Below are positions 28,878 through 38,269 of a stretch of DNA of 64,000 nucleotides, one piece after another (the first letter of the stretch is position 1; each line of letters starts with the position of its first letter). The notes below the pieces were generated by a model. That model searched no databases. It was given only the letters and a program-made list of their open reading frames with translations, and was not told the DNA's origin. Made by a program: the position numbers and the translations under genes. This stretch comes from Lucinisca nassula (taxonomy: Eukaryota; Mollusca; Bivalvia; Lucinida; Lucinidae). The stretch spans positions 162,365,908 to 162,429,907 of the forward strand of contig OY757011.1 in NCBI GenBank assembly GCA_963580285.1, read 5' to 3'.

Positions 28878-29044
28878 ACAATAGCTCCATGGAAGGGTGA
28901 CTCAGTGGAACGGTGCGAATGACTGTTAAAAAGATTTCATGATCAATCTCCTCCAAAGAATGTTGCGGACTCAGTGGATATCGACCCCACAACCTCCAAA
29001 TCACCAGTCAGACATGCATTTAACTGAGCTAAGCTGAATTGCTT
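28878..29044 (-). mobile_element. SINE-T3 head, minus strand
   Basis: AAAGATTTCATGATCAATCT, GACCCCACAACC and GCATTTAACTGAGCTAAGCT correspond to a minus-strand tRNA-like head (TAGCTCAGTTAAATGC). It continues the tandem segment before it. Confidence 0.65.
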
Positions 29045-29074
29045 GCTCCCTGAGTTCACATGCACATACAAAGA

Positions 29075-29265
29075 TACAGTAAAACCTGTCTTAGTGGCCA
29101 CCTCTATTAAGCAAGCAACCTCTCTTAAGCAAGCAGGCTTTCAGTCCCCCCAAAAGGCAAAGGTGTTCAATTTCACCTGTATTAAGCAAGCACCTGTCTT
29201 AAGCAAGCACATTTTGGTTATCCCTTTGGTGCTTGCTTAATACAGTTTGGACTGTATACAGTAAA
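29075..29265. mobile_element. Palindromic repeat with AAGCAAGC blocks
   Basis: TACAGTAAAACCTGTCTTAG and CTTAATACAGTTTGGACTGTA form approximate inverted ends. In between are several TTAAGCAAGCA units. It occurs once here; the TACAGT end resembles TA-1 and TA-2. Confidence 0.5.
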
Positions 29266-29277
29266 ATTCCTATATTA

Positions 29278-29462
29278 ACCCTTGTCATGTTGGTAATATT
29301 TCAATTTATTACACTCCTCCCCAATATTCAGCCAGTTGTGTTGCATGATTTCGACTTTCACCATTGATTCAGAAGCAGGATGGAAAACAGTATAGATCCT
29401 GATCAGCTGGCTTCAGAGAAGCCAGCTGATCTGGATCTGTACTGTTTTCAAGATAAAGCTCA
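29278..29462. mobile_element. TTAA-1 MITE, diverged
   Basis: TTAACCCTTGTCATGTTG, the core hairpin with inner arm CAGCTGGCTTCAGAGAAGCCAGCTG (changed on both sides together), then degraded. The covarying inner arm is notable. Confidence 0.7.
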
Positions 29463-29484
29463 TAAAATGCCAGTATTGACAATT

Positions 29485-29724
29485 GTCGTCTGCTTCATCA
29501 TCTGCCAGTTACTAATTGTTGAAAGCGACGTTAAACCCGAATTCACACACACACACATCTGCCAGTTACTTTTAAAGTCATTGTTGCAAACAATGTGGAA
29601 CAAGATCAGGAGCAGTCTGATCTGGGTCCACAATGTTTGCATGTATGCTAAAATAATTTTATAAGTTTGCAAGAAGATTCAGCAGACGAAATAAAATGAC
29701 ATTTTCAGATACCGGAAGGGTTAA
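29485..29724. mobile_element. TTAA-4 MITE with SINE-T2 tail fragment inside
   Basis: CAATTGTCGTCTGCTTCATC, CATCTGCCAGTTACTTTTAA, core hairpin GCAAACAATGTGGAACAAGA, GATTCAGCAGACGAAATAAA and GAAGGGTTAA. At 29510-29562 it contains GACGTTAAACCCGAATTCAC plus (AC)n, the 3' end of SINE-T2, flanked by the short repeat ATCTGCCAGTTACT (29501-29514 and 29557-29570). Confidence 0.72.
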
Positions 29725-29736
29725 TTTTAGGTGGTC

Positions 29737-29951
29737 TTATGGGGAATGAGTATATCTGACAGATTTTTGGACCATTTTTCAAAGGGAGACAACTTTTGGG
29801 ACTTCCTGTTTGCTTTTCAATAAACTGTCCCACGGAAAACAAGAATTTGCTCCTTTAATTCTTTCCTTTAAGACTTGACCGCTATTGACATGGAGGACAA
29901 AAATACTTTTGCAGGAGTTGCCTCCCGTGAAGGTGTATAAATTCCCCTTAA
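29737..29951. mobile_element. TTAA-3 MITE
   Basis: TTATGGGGAATGAGTATATC to GGTGTATAAATTCCCCTTAA. The central hairpin is reduced (AGAATTTGCTCCTTTAATTC). Confidence 0.76.
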
Positions 29952-30007
29952 TAGCAAAATTTCACTTTATTTTGGCTTGATATTGCTCACATATGGCAAG
30001 AACATAC

Positions 30008-30063
30008 TCAGTGACAGAAGAGTGGAGTCTGTACTGTACATCATCTTCATCACCATCATTGCC
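30008..30063 (-). CDS. Cadherin exon E15 (residues 659-676)
   Basis: This 56 nt exon is the shortest. It has acceptor ..CTATTTTTTAG and donor GTATGT. It starts in phase 0 and ends with GA, which the first base of E16 completes to Asp. It reads GNDGDEDDVQYRLHSSVT. GNDGD is the DxD motif and VQYRLH the next strand. An alternative donor GTGAGC 17 nt further (exon end 29991) keeps the frame only with a different E16 acceptor. Confidence 0.82.
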
Positions 30064-30104
30064 CTAAAAAATAGAAGTATTAATATTAAGATAAAATATT
30101 CATC

Positions 30105-30375
30105 ACAAAAACAAACCTATATAATTTTGACCCGCTTAACCCCATTTCTATATGGTAAAACTGGGGTTTACGGGGTATACAATATTTTTATTATTTCTGC
30201 TCAAGAACATAGATTGTGGGTACTCTTTGGAACCGCCTCAAGAAGGTGGTTCTAACGAGTACCCACAACCTATGTGTAGAGCAGAAAGGAGAAAAATATC
30301 AGAATTTTATCTGAAAATTTTCGTTTTTGGGTGGTAAAATAGCCAATATATTTGAATAGGCATGTTTTCGTAATG
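30105..30375. mobile_element. CORE2-L MITE
   Basis: AAACAAACCTATATAATTTT to GAATAGGCATGTTTTCGTAA. Hairpin GTGGGTACTCTTTGGAACCG with AAGGTGGTTCTAACGAGTAC. Confidence 0.76.
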
Positions 30376-31489
30376 ACACATGATACACCTCTCAATAACA
30401 CTTGGTAAGGTCCAAAGCAGGAACCTTTTGAGTAATAACTAGACAATTATTAAAGGTGATGAATGCTCCCGAAATATGTTTCACTAGATGAGTAATTTGT
30501 TTGACATAGTCATTCAACGGGATATCGTGTTCAATCTAGGCTGCGCCATTGCGCCATGGGCCTGTCAGGGGCAACTGTAGAATTTTGTGATTGTTTCTTG
30601 TAGAGTTCATTTTTGCAATTTCCTCGCGATTGTTTGGCTGTCTGGTGCGTATTATTGAGTAAATCACAAACCGCATGTTGCCCAATCAAAATAACTCAGA
30701 GAAATGTTTTGTTTTATCTAACCAATAACAATTCTGATTTTTAAAACCCAAATTGATGTTTTGTTTACCGGGGATGCGGCCATGTTTGGTAAACTTGTGT
30801 GTGCCGGGCGGCGTACGCCATTTTTGTGCTTACGCTAAATACCAGACCGAACTACCCCAAAATACCGAGGCGGGCGCTTTTTATTATAGTATTCTTCTCT
30901 TCAAGAAATAAACTTAATGGCATTTCATTCTAAATAAAACATGCATTTAGTTATTGAGCAAGACACTTTATCCAAATTGCTTTGTAATGGTTAACTGAGG
31001 TAATAGGCAAATGTGACCAACACAGTATTAGAAGATGGATAGATAGACGAAATAGATTCTGTCTGTGACCTCTAACTTTTTTGTGTCCATTTTTATCATG
31101 CAGCCAAAACCTAAAGATAAATCTGACAACTTAATATAGTATAATTTAAGGGCTCCCTAAATTTCCAAATGGACCACTTTTCCAAGGCCTATGGGCCTAG
31201 TGGGCCCCCAAACCCCAAAATCCTAGATTGAACACTGGGACATAATTCTACAATAAGGGGCTGGATCAGAATCCTGTTTCCTTTATGCACATATTCAACG
31301 CATGTCTGAACTGTGTTGCAAGTTTCAATGTGCTGCATCAAATACTGTAGGAGGAATTCTGAAGACACAAACAGTACTATTTAACCTCTTATACTACACA
31401 TAAGGCCAAAGTGTATTAGGAATCCTCTAAGCATAAGACGCTTTACACAACTGGGCCCCACAGTCGGCAGCCCATTAACTGTAATTTTT
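30376..31489. other. Intron sequence without recognisable repeat
   Basis: No cadherin exon is seen. The 30530-30850 part is GC-richer (CGCCATTGCGCCATGGG, GTGTGCCGGGCGGCGTACGC) and single-copy in the window. 31140-31240 has two CCAAA/GGGCC-rich lines. I cannot assign a function. Confidence 0.5.
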
Positions 31490-31978
31490 GTTTGTTTTGA
31501 GTTTAACTGCCCAGTCGACCCAAATAAGGTCCTATCAATATTGTCAGTGTACCGAACTAAAATTATCCTGATTAACCAGTAAAGTGCCCATGTTTTCCCC
31601 AGAAATTCTTTAACCCATTTAGTACCAGAAACCCCAAAACAGGTTCCCTGGCAAACAGTGCAGGCCCAGCTCAGACGCCGCACAACCCTGTGTCTGAACA
31701 GGGCCTCCACTGTTTGCTAAAAGTTCAGTCATTTTCAAATCAATTTTGATGCAAACACAGCCTGACACCCCTAAATTTTGAAATGAACTCCTGCTATATA
31801 TAAGGTGGAAGATTCCATTTGGTACAAAAAGTGTTAATCAGCAGAAGGAAGAATGACAATAGAAAATATTTCATGATCTTTCTCCACATAATTATGTTGC
31901 CATACCAGCAGGTATTGAACTGCGCCTCGTGATCACAAGTCAGAGCAGCATTCAACTGAGCTATCAAAGCTGACCATT
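31490..31978 (-). mobile_element. SINE-T3 split by a TTAA-2 insertion
   Basis: Left part (tail side) TTTGAGTTTAACTGCCCAGT to CCCCAGAAATTCTT. Right part TCAGCAGAAGGAAGAATGAC to CAACTGAGCTATCAAAGC, the minus-strand tRNA-like head. The two parts join as in the uninterrupted copy at 56150-56408. Confidence 0.8.
31609..31837. mobile_element. TTAA-2 MITE, nested in SINE-T3
   Basis: TTAACCCATTTAGTACCAG to GGTACAAAAAGTGTTAA, with TTAA duplicated on both sides of a SINE sequence. This gives a clean insertion footprint. Confidence 0.88.
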
Positions 31979-31992
31979 AACTGTATACTTAC

Positions 31993-32121
31993 CAAAATAT
32001 CTCCAACTGGGGTTCCAATGCTTTCACCTTCATCAACAAAGAAGGTATAGGTATCTTGGAAAAACCGTGGTGCGATATCATTAGCATTTAACACATTTAC
32101 CGTCACAGTCACAAAGTCAGT
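31993..32121 (-). CDS. Cadherin exon E14 (residues 616-658)
   Basis: The 129 nt exon has donor GTAAG and an acceptor whose CAG follows a T/A-rich tract, phase 0 to 0. It reads VTVTVNVLNANDIAPRFF and then YTFFVDEGESIGTPVGDIL. NANDIAPRF is a near-canonical linker, and FVDEGESIGTPV is a typical first strand with glutamate. Confidence 0.92.
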
Positions 32122-32164
32122 CTGAAAATAGAAAGTTGTTATTGTTGTTTTATGGTTAAATTCC

Positions 32165-32345
32165 CTATTAATTATTCAAACAGTGTAGATCCAGATGAGA
32201 TGGCTCATAGAGCCGTCTCATCAGGATCTACACTGTTTACCAGCTTGTTAATGATATTTGATCAAATTCCAAATCTACAGAAATAAACATGTCCAACATC
32301 GAACATTGGAGAGTCAACTTAAGAAACTCAGGCGTGAAAGGGTAA
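32165..32345. mobile_element. CORE1 hairpin element, unassigned family
   Basis: CAAACAGTGTAGATCCAGAT, inner arm GAGATGGCTCATAGAGCCGTCTC, then ATCAGGATCTACACTGTTTA. The flanks (CCAGCTTGTTAATGATATTT, GGAGAGTCAACTTAAGAAAC) match none of the TTAA families well. Confidence 0.6.
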
Positions 32346-32615
32346 ATCTCCTTTTCTATCTTTGGTAGGGATAGAGCAGATCTGGTCAGGGTATTCACTT
32401 CGCATTGAAAAATCACTTAAAGATATTCAATCTGATTTTATGTTCAGATTTCTGTGCATGAAGAGGCTGATCTTAAAAGTTAATGAAAAGGTTACTGAAT
32501 CTACATAGCGAAATATTCAGCACTCGTTCCTATGGCTGAGTGGCACTCGCAAGCTCTTGTGTTCTTTGCCCTATGAATATGTGAGGAATATAAGGTCTAT
32601 AACTATAATACTTAC

Positions 32616-32718
32616 AAATCCAGAGGAATCCACTGCTTGCACATTAAACACATGCTGTCTATTTGATTCATAATCCAATGGTGCAGAGGTTGCTGGGCCG
32701 GCTAGAACAATTTTCCCA
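32616..32718 (-). CDS. Cadherin exon E13 (residues 581-615)
   Basis: The 103 nt exon has acceptor ..CATCTTTTACAG and donor GTAAG. It starts with one base of a split codon and ends in phase 0. It encodes GKIVLAGPATSAPLDYESNR and QHVFNVQAVDSSGF: the GxIxL strand, the LDYE motif and the AxDSSG motif. Confidence 0.91.
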
Positions 32719-32739
32719 CTGTAAAAGATGAACAAGCAT

Positions 32740-33152
32740 CAGGGGCCAGTTGTTCAAAACTAATGACCTCATTAGTCAACGTTTCTTTTAAACTTTGATC
32801 ATTTATTATACCAAATATGCTAATATTTTTGCTAGAAGCCTCCGTGGTGTAGTGGTTACGCTACTCGCCTTGTAAACCAGGGAACGCAGGATCGATCCCG
32901 GGCTTCTCCAGACTTTCGGGTGAGTCTTTAAACCAAGGTCCAGTCTCCGTATGACCTTAGCTGTGACGTAAAACTCAAACACACACTAATATTTTTGCTG
33001 AAAAAATGTGAGCAGTTTTTGCAAATGCAAAAGATGCTCACATTTTTTCAGCAAAAATACCAAAATTTTAGACATTGAACTTCCTAGAACAGTTAACAAT
33101 ATGACCACTAATGAGCTTGTTAAGCTAACTAGACTTTGAACAACTGGCCCCT
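32740..33152. mobile_element. CCAG-1 MITE split by SINE-T1
   Basis: GGGGCCAGTTGTTCAAAACT, then TGCTAATATTTTTGCT, the SINE (32834-32985), then TAATATTTTTGCTGAAAAAA and the central hairpin, ending TTTGAACAACTGGCCCC. Confidence 0.86.
32834..32985 (+). mobile_element. SINE-T1, nested, with target-site duplication
   Basis: Head AGAAGCCTCCGTGGTGTAGT (A box TGGTGTAGTGG) and CAGGATCGATCCCGGGC (B box). Tail GTAAAACTCAAACACACA. The 14 bp duplication CTAATATTTTTGCT lies at 32820-32833 and 32986-32999. Confidence 0.92.
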
Positions 33153-33224
33153 GGTTAACAAGTCCATGTAATTAACACTTTATTCAACAATTTTCATTCC
33201 ATGCTTCCAAGGCATTACCTGTTT

Positions 33225-33395
33225 AGAACACATTTATATACACAAAAGTGGGGTTTACAGGGGTATACATTGTTTTCCTTATTTTTTAATCTCGAAACCA
33301 TTGAATGTGGGTACTTCTTAGAACCACCACATTGAGGCCCTTCTAATGAACATCCACAATTTATGGCTTTTAGCAAAAATTATCTGAGAAATACT
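33225..33395. mobile_element. CORE2-L MITE, diverged
   Basis: TACACAAAAGTGGGGTTTAC, AATGTGGGTACTTCTTAGAA, GGCCCTTCTAATGAACATCC. Confidence 0.6.
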
Positions 33396-33402
33396 CAACT
33401 AA

Positions 33403-34180
33403 GAGCAGCACTGCAAGCATACACAAGCTCTTCTGAAAGCAGTACTGTAAGTAGCAACAAGCGTTTCTGAGAGCAGTACTGTAAGTATGCACAAGCTCAC
33501 CTTAGAGCAGTACTGTAAGTATACACAAGCTCACTTGAGAGCAGTACTGTAGGTATACACAAGCTCACTTGAGAGCAGTACTGTAAGGATACACGAGCTC
33601 ACTTGAGAGCAGTACTGTAAGGATACACAAGCTCACCTGAGAGCAATACTGTAAGTATACACAAGCTCACTTGAGAGCAGTACTGTAAGTATACACAAGC
33701 TCACTTGAGAGCAGTACTGTAAATATATACAAGCTCACTTGAGAGCAGTACTGTAAGGATACACAAGCTCACCTGAAAGCAGTACTGTAAGTATACACAA
33801 GCTCACCTGAGAGCAGTACTGTAAGTATACACAAGCTCACCTGAGAGCAGTACTGTAAGGATATCATACACAAGCTCACTCAAGAGCAGTACTGTAAGGA
33901 TACAAAAGTTCACCTTAGAACAGTACTGCAAGTATGCACAAGTTCACCTGAGAGCAGTACAGTAAGGATACACAAGCTCACCTGAGAGCAGTACTGTAAG
34001 TATGCACAAGCTCACCTTAGAGCAGTACTGTAAATACAAGCTCACTTGAGAGCAGTACTGTTTGTATATACAAGCTCACTTGAGAGCAGTACTGTAAGGA
34101 TACACAAGCTCACCTGAGAGCAGTACTGTAGATATGCACAAGCTCACCTGACAGCAGCAATGCAAGTATTCACAAGCTCA
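33403..34180. repeat. Minisatellite, about 34-bp unit, roughly 22 copies
   Basis: The unit reads approximately GAGCAGTACTGTAAGTATAC then ACAAGCTCACTTGA. Successive units differ by a few substitutions (GGATACAC for GTATACAC, CCTGA for CTTGA) and one has a small insertion near 33862. It lies in the intron between E13 and E12. Each unit carries a splice-donor-like GTAAGTAT on the plus strand. Confidence 0.93.
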
Positions 34181-34183
34181 TGT

Positions 34184-34232
34184 GGCCCCCGCCCATCAGT
34201 GCTTGGAGATATAGATTGGGCTGCACGATGTT
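34184..34232 (-). mobile_element. SINE-D head fragment
   Basis: GGCCCCCGCCCATCAGTGCT to GGGCTGCACGATG. It is about 50 bp and merges into an M-group element. Confidence 0.7.
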
Positions 34233-34396
34233 TAAAGAAAATCTATCAAAGTGTTCAGGAGATATGGAGCAGACAAGAAAGTGTTATGGACAGACAAATG
34301 GATGGACAGACAGACAGACAGATGGACAGACACAGATGAAGGCCATTCCTGTAATCCCTGCTCCACTTCGCAGCGAGGGATTAATAATTAAAAACT
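34233..34396 (+). mobile_element. M-group repeat (GGACAGAC array, 3' hairpin)
   Basis: AAAATCTATCAAAGTGTTCA, GATATGGAGCAGACAAGAAA, an array of GGACAGACA units, then CATTCCTGTAATCCCTGCTC and a hairpin closing in GAGGGATTA. It matches 41655-41810 and the end of 59035-59990. Confidence 0.72.
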
Positions 34397-34690
34397 AGAG
34401 CGCGCAGTCGATGGCAAGCCATCGCAAATCCCCACGTTTTCTCCACAGTAGGTCAAAATTTGACCTTTTGACCCCTCCCCAGGGCCCCTGGGGGCGGGGA
34501 CAAACAAAAAATGTGCTCTTGCGCAAGCCATTCATGTAAGCAACTCGCATACCAAATTTGGTTGAATTCTGGCTAACGGTTTAGGAGGAGATAGCCGGAC
34601 AGACAGACAGACAGACAGACAGACGGACGGATGGACGGAGGCGGTAACAATATCCCCACTTTTCGTTGAAAAACGTGGGGATAATAAATA
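34394..34690 (+). mobile_element. M-group repeat (second type)
   Basis: ACTAGAGCGCGCAGTCGATG, a body with TTCATGTAAGCAACTCGCAT, the array GACAGACAGACAGACAGACA and GACGGATGGAC, then the hairpin ATCCCCACTTTTCGTTGAAA..GTGGGGAT. Confidence 0.7.
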
Positions 34691-34715
34691 GCTAAGTCAA
34701 GTTAAAAAAATGTAC

Positions 34716-34804
34716 CTTTGTCGTGCTGGGTCCAAAAATTGGAAGTTTGCAAAATCTCCTGATACAAATGAGTAGGTTAGAGACGAGTCTTCTATATCAC
34801 TAGC
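34716..34804 (-). CDS. Cadherin exon E12 (residues 552-580)
   Basis: The 89 nt exon has acceptor ..TTTTTACAG and a weak donor GTACAT. It starts in phase 0 and ends with AG, completed to Ser by E13. It reads ASDIEDSSLTYSFVSGDFAN and FQFLDPARQ, the DxD motif and strands B and C of an EC repeat. The frame fits both neighbours, which supports the weak donor. Confidence 0.86.
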
Positions 34805-34865
34805 CTGTAAAAATAGAAACAATCTTCTGTAATAACAGTACTCAAATCTCAAAGCTCATGGATTT

Positions 34866-35078
34866 TTAACCCTTATCTTGCTGTTCACGACAACCCCTAT
34901 CTTTGCAAACAGTGTAGATCCAGATCAGATGGCTTCTGAAGAAGCCATCTGATCAGGATCTACACTATTTGGCATTTATTTTATGAATTTGTATCAATAA
35001 ATTACATCAAGTAATTTGATTGGTTGATAGACAGAAATGGGTGTGGCTTAAATGAATATTCAGCAAGATAAGGGTTAA
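34866..35078. mobile_element. TTAA-1 MITE, complete
   Basis: TTAACCCTTATCTTGCTG to CAGCAAGATAAGGGTTAA, core hairpin 34907-34970. A good representative of the consensus. Confidence 0.9.
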
Positions 35079-35152
35079 GGGCAAAAGGCAATCTTAATTT
35101 TTGGAGAAAAAAAGGCTCGACATCACAGGATGCAAATGTCTTGATAGACAGT

Positions 35153-35334
35153 TTAACCTTTACCTCTCTCTGTCCTAATTCAGCAGACAACATATTGTTG
35201 ATATTTTTCTTATTTTTCCTATAACATATTATGCAAATTGTCTCCATAGGAGACAATATGCTAGAGTCAAATCTTGTTTTCTTGGAAATATAAAAAAAAA
35301 AAAAAATCAGTGTATTCAGCAGGACAAGGGTTAA
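35153..35334. mobile_element. TTAA-5 / TTAA-1 chimeric MITE
   Basis: The left end and hairpin are TTAA-5 (TTAACCTTTACCTCTCTC, CAAATTGTCTCCATAGGAGA). The right end is the TTAA-1 terminus (GTATTCAGCAGGACAAGGGT to TTAA) directly after a poly(A) run. Confidence 0.75.
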
Positions 35335-35514
35335 CATGTCAAGCTACCTTTCCATGTATATCACTTCTATTCAAACAATTTACCAAGCTTCCATCCCAAT
35401 TTGTACCTACTACCCAACCATCTCATTTTGTACCATATTTTGCAATTGGAACCAATTAAATCAGCCTGTTTTGTATTCAAGCTGTTTTTAAGACACTTTT
35501 TTCTGGTAACTATT

Positions 35515-35798
35515 TGTTTGTTTGATTTGTGGTTTAACGTCCCTGTCAACACTGTATATATCATTTTGGAGACGGTGCTTCCAGTTTTGTGGGACTTTTA
35601 CCCGACATTGAGATGAAATGACTTCTCAAGCCCTGGTGCCCAATGATGCATATGGAAGGTCCGACTTGCACTGCTTTGCCTGGGCAGGCTTAGATCCTTT
35701 AAGCAGTTTACCACTAATCGTGTGCGGTCAGATTCAGCTCTACGTGGAAGCATCGTGCAGCCCATCTAATTCTTCAAGCCCCGATAGGCGGGGGCCGA
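35515..35798 (+). mobile_element. SINE-D, full length, with target-site duplication
   Basis: From TGTTTGTTTGATTTGTGG (tail side) to CGATAGGCGGGGGCCGA. TTCTGGTAACTATT is duplicated at 35501-35514 and 35799-35812, so this family moves by retroposition. Confidence 0.9.
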
Positions 35799-35838
35799 TT
35801 CTGGTAACTATTGTCATTTACCTGACAATGAATATTTG

Positions 35839-36051
35839 TTAACCCTTGTTCTGCTGAGCCCGGATATGCCTTTTCTTTGAAACAATGTAGATCCAGATCA
35901 GATGGCTTCTGAAGAAGCCATCTGATCAGGATCTACATTGTTTGTCATTCAGATTGTGAATTTGTTGTAATAATTTGCTACAGGTAATCTGATTGGTTGA
36001 TAATCGGTAGTGGGTGTGGCATATATGAATATTCAGCTGGACAAGGGTTAA
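35839..36051. mobile_element. TTAA-1 MITE, complete (GGATATGCC subfamily)
   Basis: TTAACCCTTGTTCTGCTG to CAGCTGGACAAGGGTTAA, with a perfect inner hairpin arm. Confidence 0.88.
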
Positions 36052-36260
36052 AACTGACAATGTCAAATTCAGCTCAAGTGTCGGCATGTATCAAGCTGTC
36101 CAATTTAACCTTTACCTAATTTAAATTAGCCAAACAACTGACAAAAAAAGTCTACATAATTAGTCTTGTCAAATTTGTCAGAGATAAACAAGAATGGATA
36201 TACCTTCCAGGGAGACAACCTTTTCAAAACGTTTATATTTCCCCTGTCGAAAGTCTACTC

Positions 36261-36477
36261 TTAATCCTTATCCTGCTGAACATGACACCCCCTCCTACCT
36301 TTGTAAACAGTATAGATCCAGATCAGATGGCTTCTGAAGAAGCCATCTGATCAGGATCTACACTGTTTGTCAATTAGTTTGTAAATTTAAATAGAAACAT
36401 GATATCAAGTACATTTTGATTGGTTGCTAGTCAGAAATGGGTGTGGCAAAATTAATTTATTCCGCAGGATAAGGTTC
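36261..36477. mobile_element. TTAA-1 MITE
   Basis: TTAATCCTTATCCTGCTGAA to CCGCAGGATAAGGTTCA, core hairpin 36305-36370. Confidence 0.84.
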
Positions 36478-36658
36478 AAAGAAATGAATTTGCTCCTCAG
36501 GAGTATATTCAGTCCTTAAAGGGCAGACCCCATGTCAGAAGATATCAGTTTATAGGAAAGCTAACAGGGAGTCCCTAAAGTTGTCTCCGTAAAAATGCCG
36601 TAAAATATGCTAGGAGTATCCACTAATAATCACTGTCACCGTATTAAGAGATACTTAC

Positions 36659-36788
36659 AACAACTTCCACTATTTGCTGCTGCCCAGGCGTTGATTCAAG
36701 AACATTGACTACAACGGCATCAGATCGGAAAAATGGTGCGTTCTGACCTGTCCCAACAACATTCACTTTTAATGTCGCCGTCTCGGAC
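36659..36788 (-). CDS. Cadherin exon E11 (residues 508-551)
   Basis: The 130 nt exon has acceptor ..TTTCTTTGCTAG and donor GTAAG. Its first base completes the split Leu codon and it ends in phase 0. It encodes SETATLKVNVVGTGQNAPFF, then VVVNVLESTPGQQQIVEVV. GTGQNAP is a degenerate linker lacking the acidic residues; VNVLES keeps the first-strand glutamate. Confidence 0.9.
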
Positions 36789-36922
36789 CTAGCAAAGAAA
36801 TATAAAAAGATCTAAAAGTAACCAACTGGGTACAATATGTAAATGCAATGCAACTGGTGGGTCCATTGTTTCTCAGTGTGCACTGGGAAAATAGTCCTGA
36901 ACCGAGACTTTGACTGTTTCGT

Positions 36923-37242
36923 TTAAGGGGATTGGGAGCACCTTCAGGGGAGGCAACTCCTGCAGAAGTATTTTTGTCTCCCATGTCAATAGGGGTCAAC
37001 TGTTAAAGGAAAGAATTTGCTCCTGAGGAGCAAATTCTTTCCTTTAAGAGTATACCCCTTTTACATTGGGACAGGGCTTATAGAAAAGTGAACATGAAAT
37101 TTTTTCAGAGAACAACTTCAAATTGGTTTTATTTATTTATTAACACAACGTTTCGGCCATTATTGTCCTTTATCAAGTGTAATAAACAAGTCTCCCTTTG
37201 AAAAATGGCGGAAAAGTCTGTCAGGTGTTCCCATTCCCTTTA
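36923..37242. mobile_element. TTAA-3 MITE with internal insertion
   Basis: TTAAGGGGATTGGGAGCACC to GTTCCCATTCCCTTTAA. Inside, 37098-37190 is foreign and carries TTAACACAACGTTTCGGCCA and TATTGTCCTTTATCAAGTGT, a motif typical of retroelement 3' regions. Its exact family is not identified. Confidence 0.8.
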
Positions 37243-37246
37243 AACA

Positions 37247-37312
37247 AACAGTGCAGGCCCTGATCAGATGCCACAATCTTTTCTGGTCCAACACTGTTTG
37301 CTAATGTTCTAT
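37247..37312. repeat. TTAA-2 core fragment
   Basis: CAAACAGTGCAGGCCCTGAT and CCAACACTGTTTGCTA remain from a CORE1 hairpin. Confidence 0.6.
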
Positions 37313-37456
37313 AACACAAGCCCAGTCCAGATTTTACGGTTACACAGCACTCTTGACGTCACAGAAACATGAAAAGCATGATTATAAATACCTTAACTAG
37401 ATTTAGAACATGGCTAGCTATATAAGAGATAGAAGAGGTTAGAATATATGAATCTT

Positions 37457-37585
37457 ATATGGGTGTGAGGGGTGGATGGAATAATCTGTCCCGAGAGTCA
37501 CTGTCCGGCATCACAAGGCTTGCCGAGTGATGCTGGACAGTCATCTCCAGGGACAGATTTTTCTATCCACCCCTCACACCCATAT
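37457..37585. repeat. Long hairpin, one copy in window
   Basis: ATATGGGTGTGAGGGGTGGA and TCACTGTCCGGCATCAC pair with GTGATGCTGGACAGT and TCCACCCCTCACACCCATAT. The arms are about 55-60 bp with few mismatches, and the loop is about 12 bp. Confidence 0.85.
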
Positions 37586-38269
37586 AGAATTCTTTTTCTT
37601 GCATACCTGCCATTTCTTAGCATGGATTTTTAATGCTGTAGTCACTTCGCCTACCGACGTCTGCCATATTGTGATGACATGTTTATTAACGTCACGTAAT
37701 GTGCTGTGACATCAACCTTATCGACGGCGCATATGAGGTCGTATTCAATTTATCATTTATAGAACATGCGAGAATATTTGATTTTGATAAGGACACCAAG
37801 GTTAGAACAGAATTTCTATCTCAAGCTAAAACTATGAATTTCCTTATCTGGTGTGCAAGAATATAATTATCTAAAAATATCAAGAAGCTGACTATGTTAT
37901 CTTGAATGTTGAACCCAACCAAAAAAATGAACAAGAATTCCACCAAAGCCTATGTCGTGCTAATGGGGGCCTAATCAGACTTATAATTCTTGAGAAATAA
38001 ACTTGGAACATTTGTGTCAATGCCAGGATTTAATGAAATCATTGCTGACTGAATGAACAAACATACAAACAAATGAATGGATGTTTGGAAAAACCAGATC
38101 CCTACATGTTAAAAGCAGGCCTCACAAAAGCAATGCAAACTCAGACATTGCCCAGATAGGAGCAGTTAGAACAGAGTCTACACTGTTCAGCCACTACATT
38201 TTTGGGGGTTTTGGTTTTACAGCCCTTTCAAGATTATTTCACTTATTTTTAGCCGATCATTAATCAGAG
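37586..38269. other. Intron sequence without recognisable feature
   Basis: Mostly AT-rich with GACGTCACG-like dinucleotide-rich stretches near 37690. No exon or known family is seen. Confidence 0.5.

Noticed and set aside
33403..34180. CRISPR-like array of regular short repeats
   Set aside because: The units are contiguous with no unique spacers, and the context is a eukaryotic intron; it is a minisatellite.
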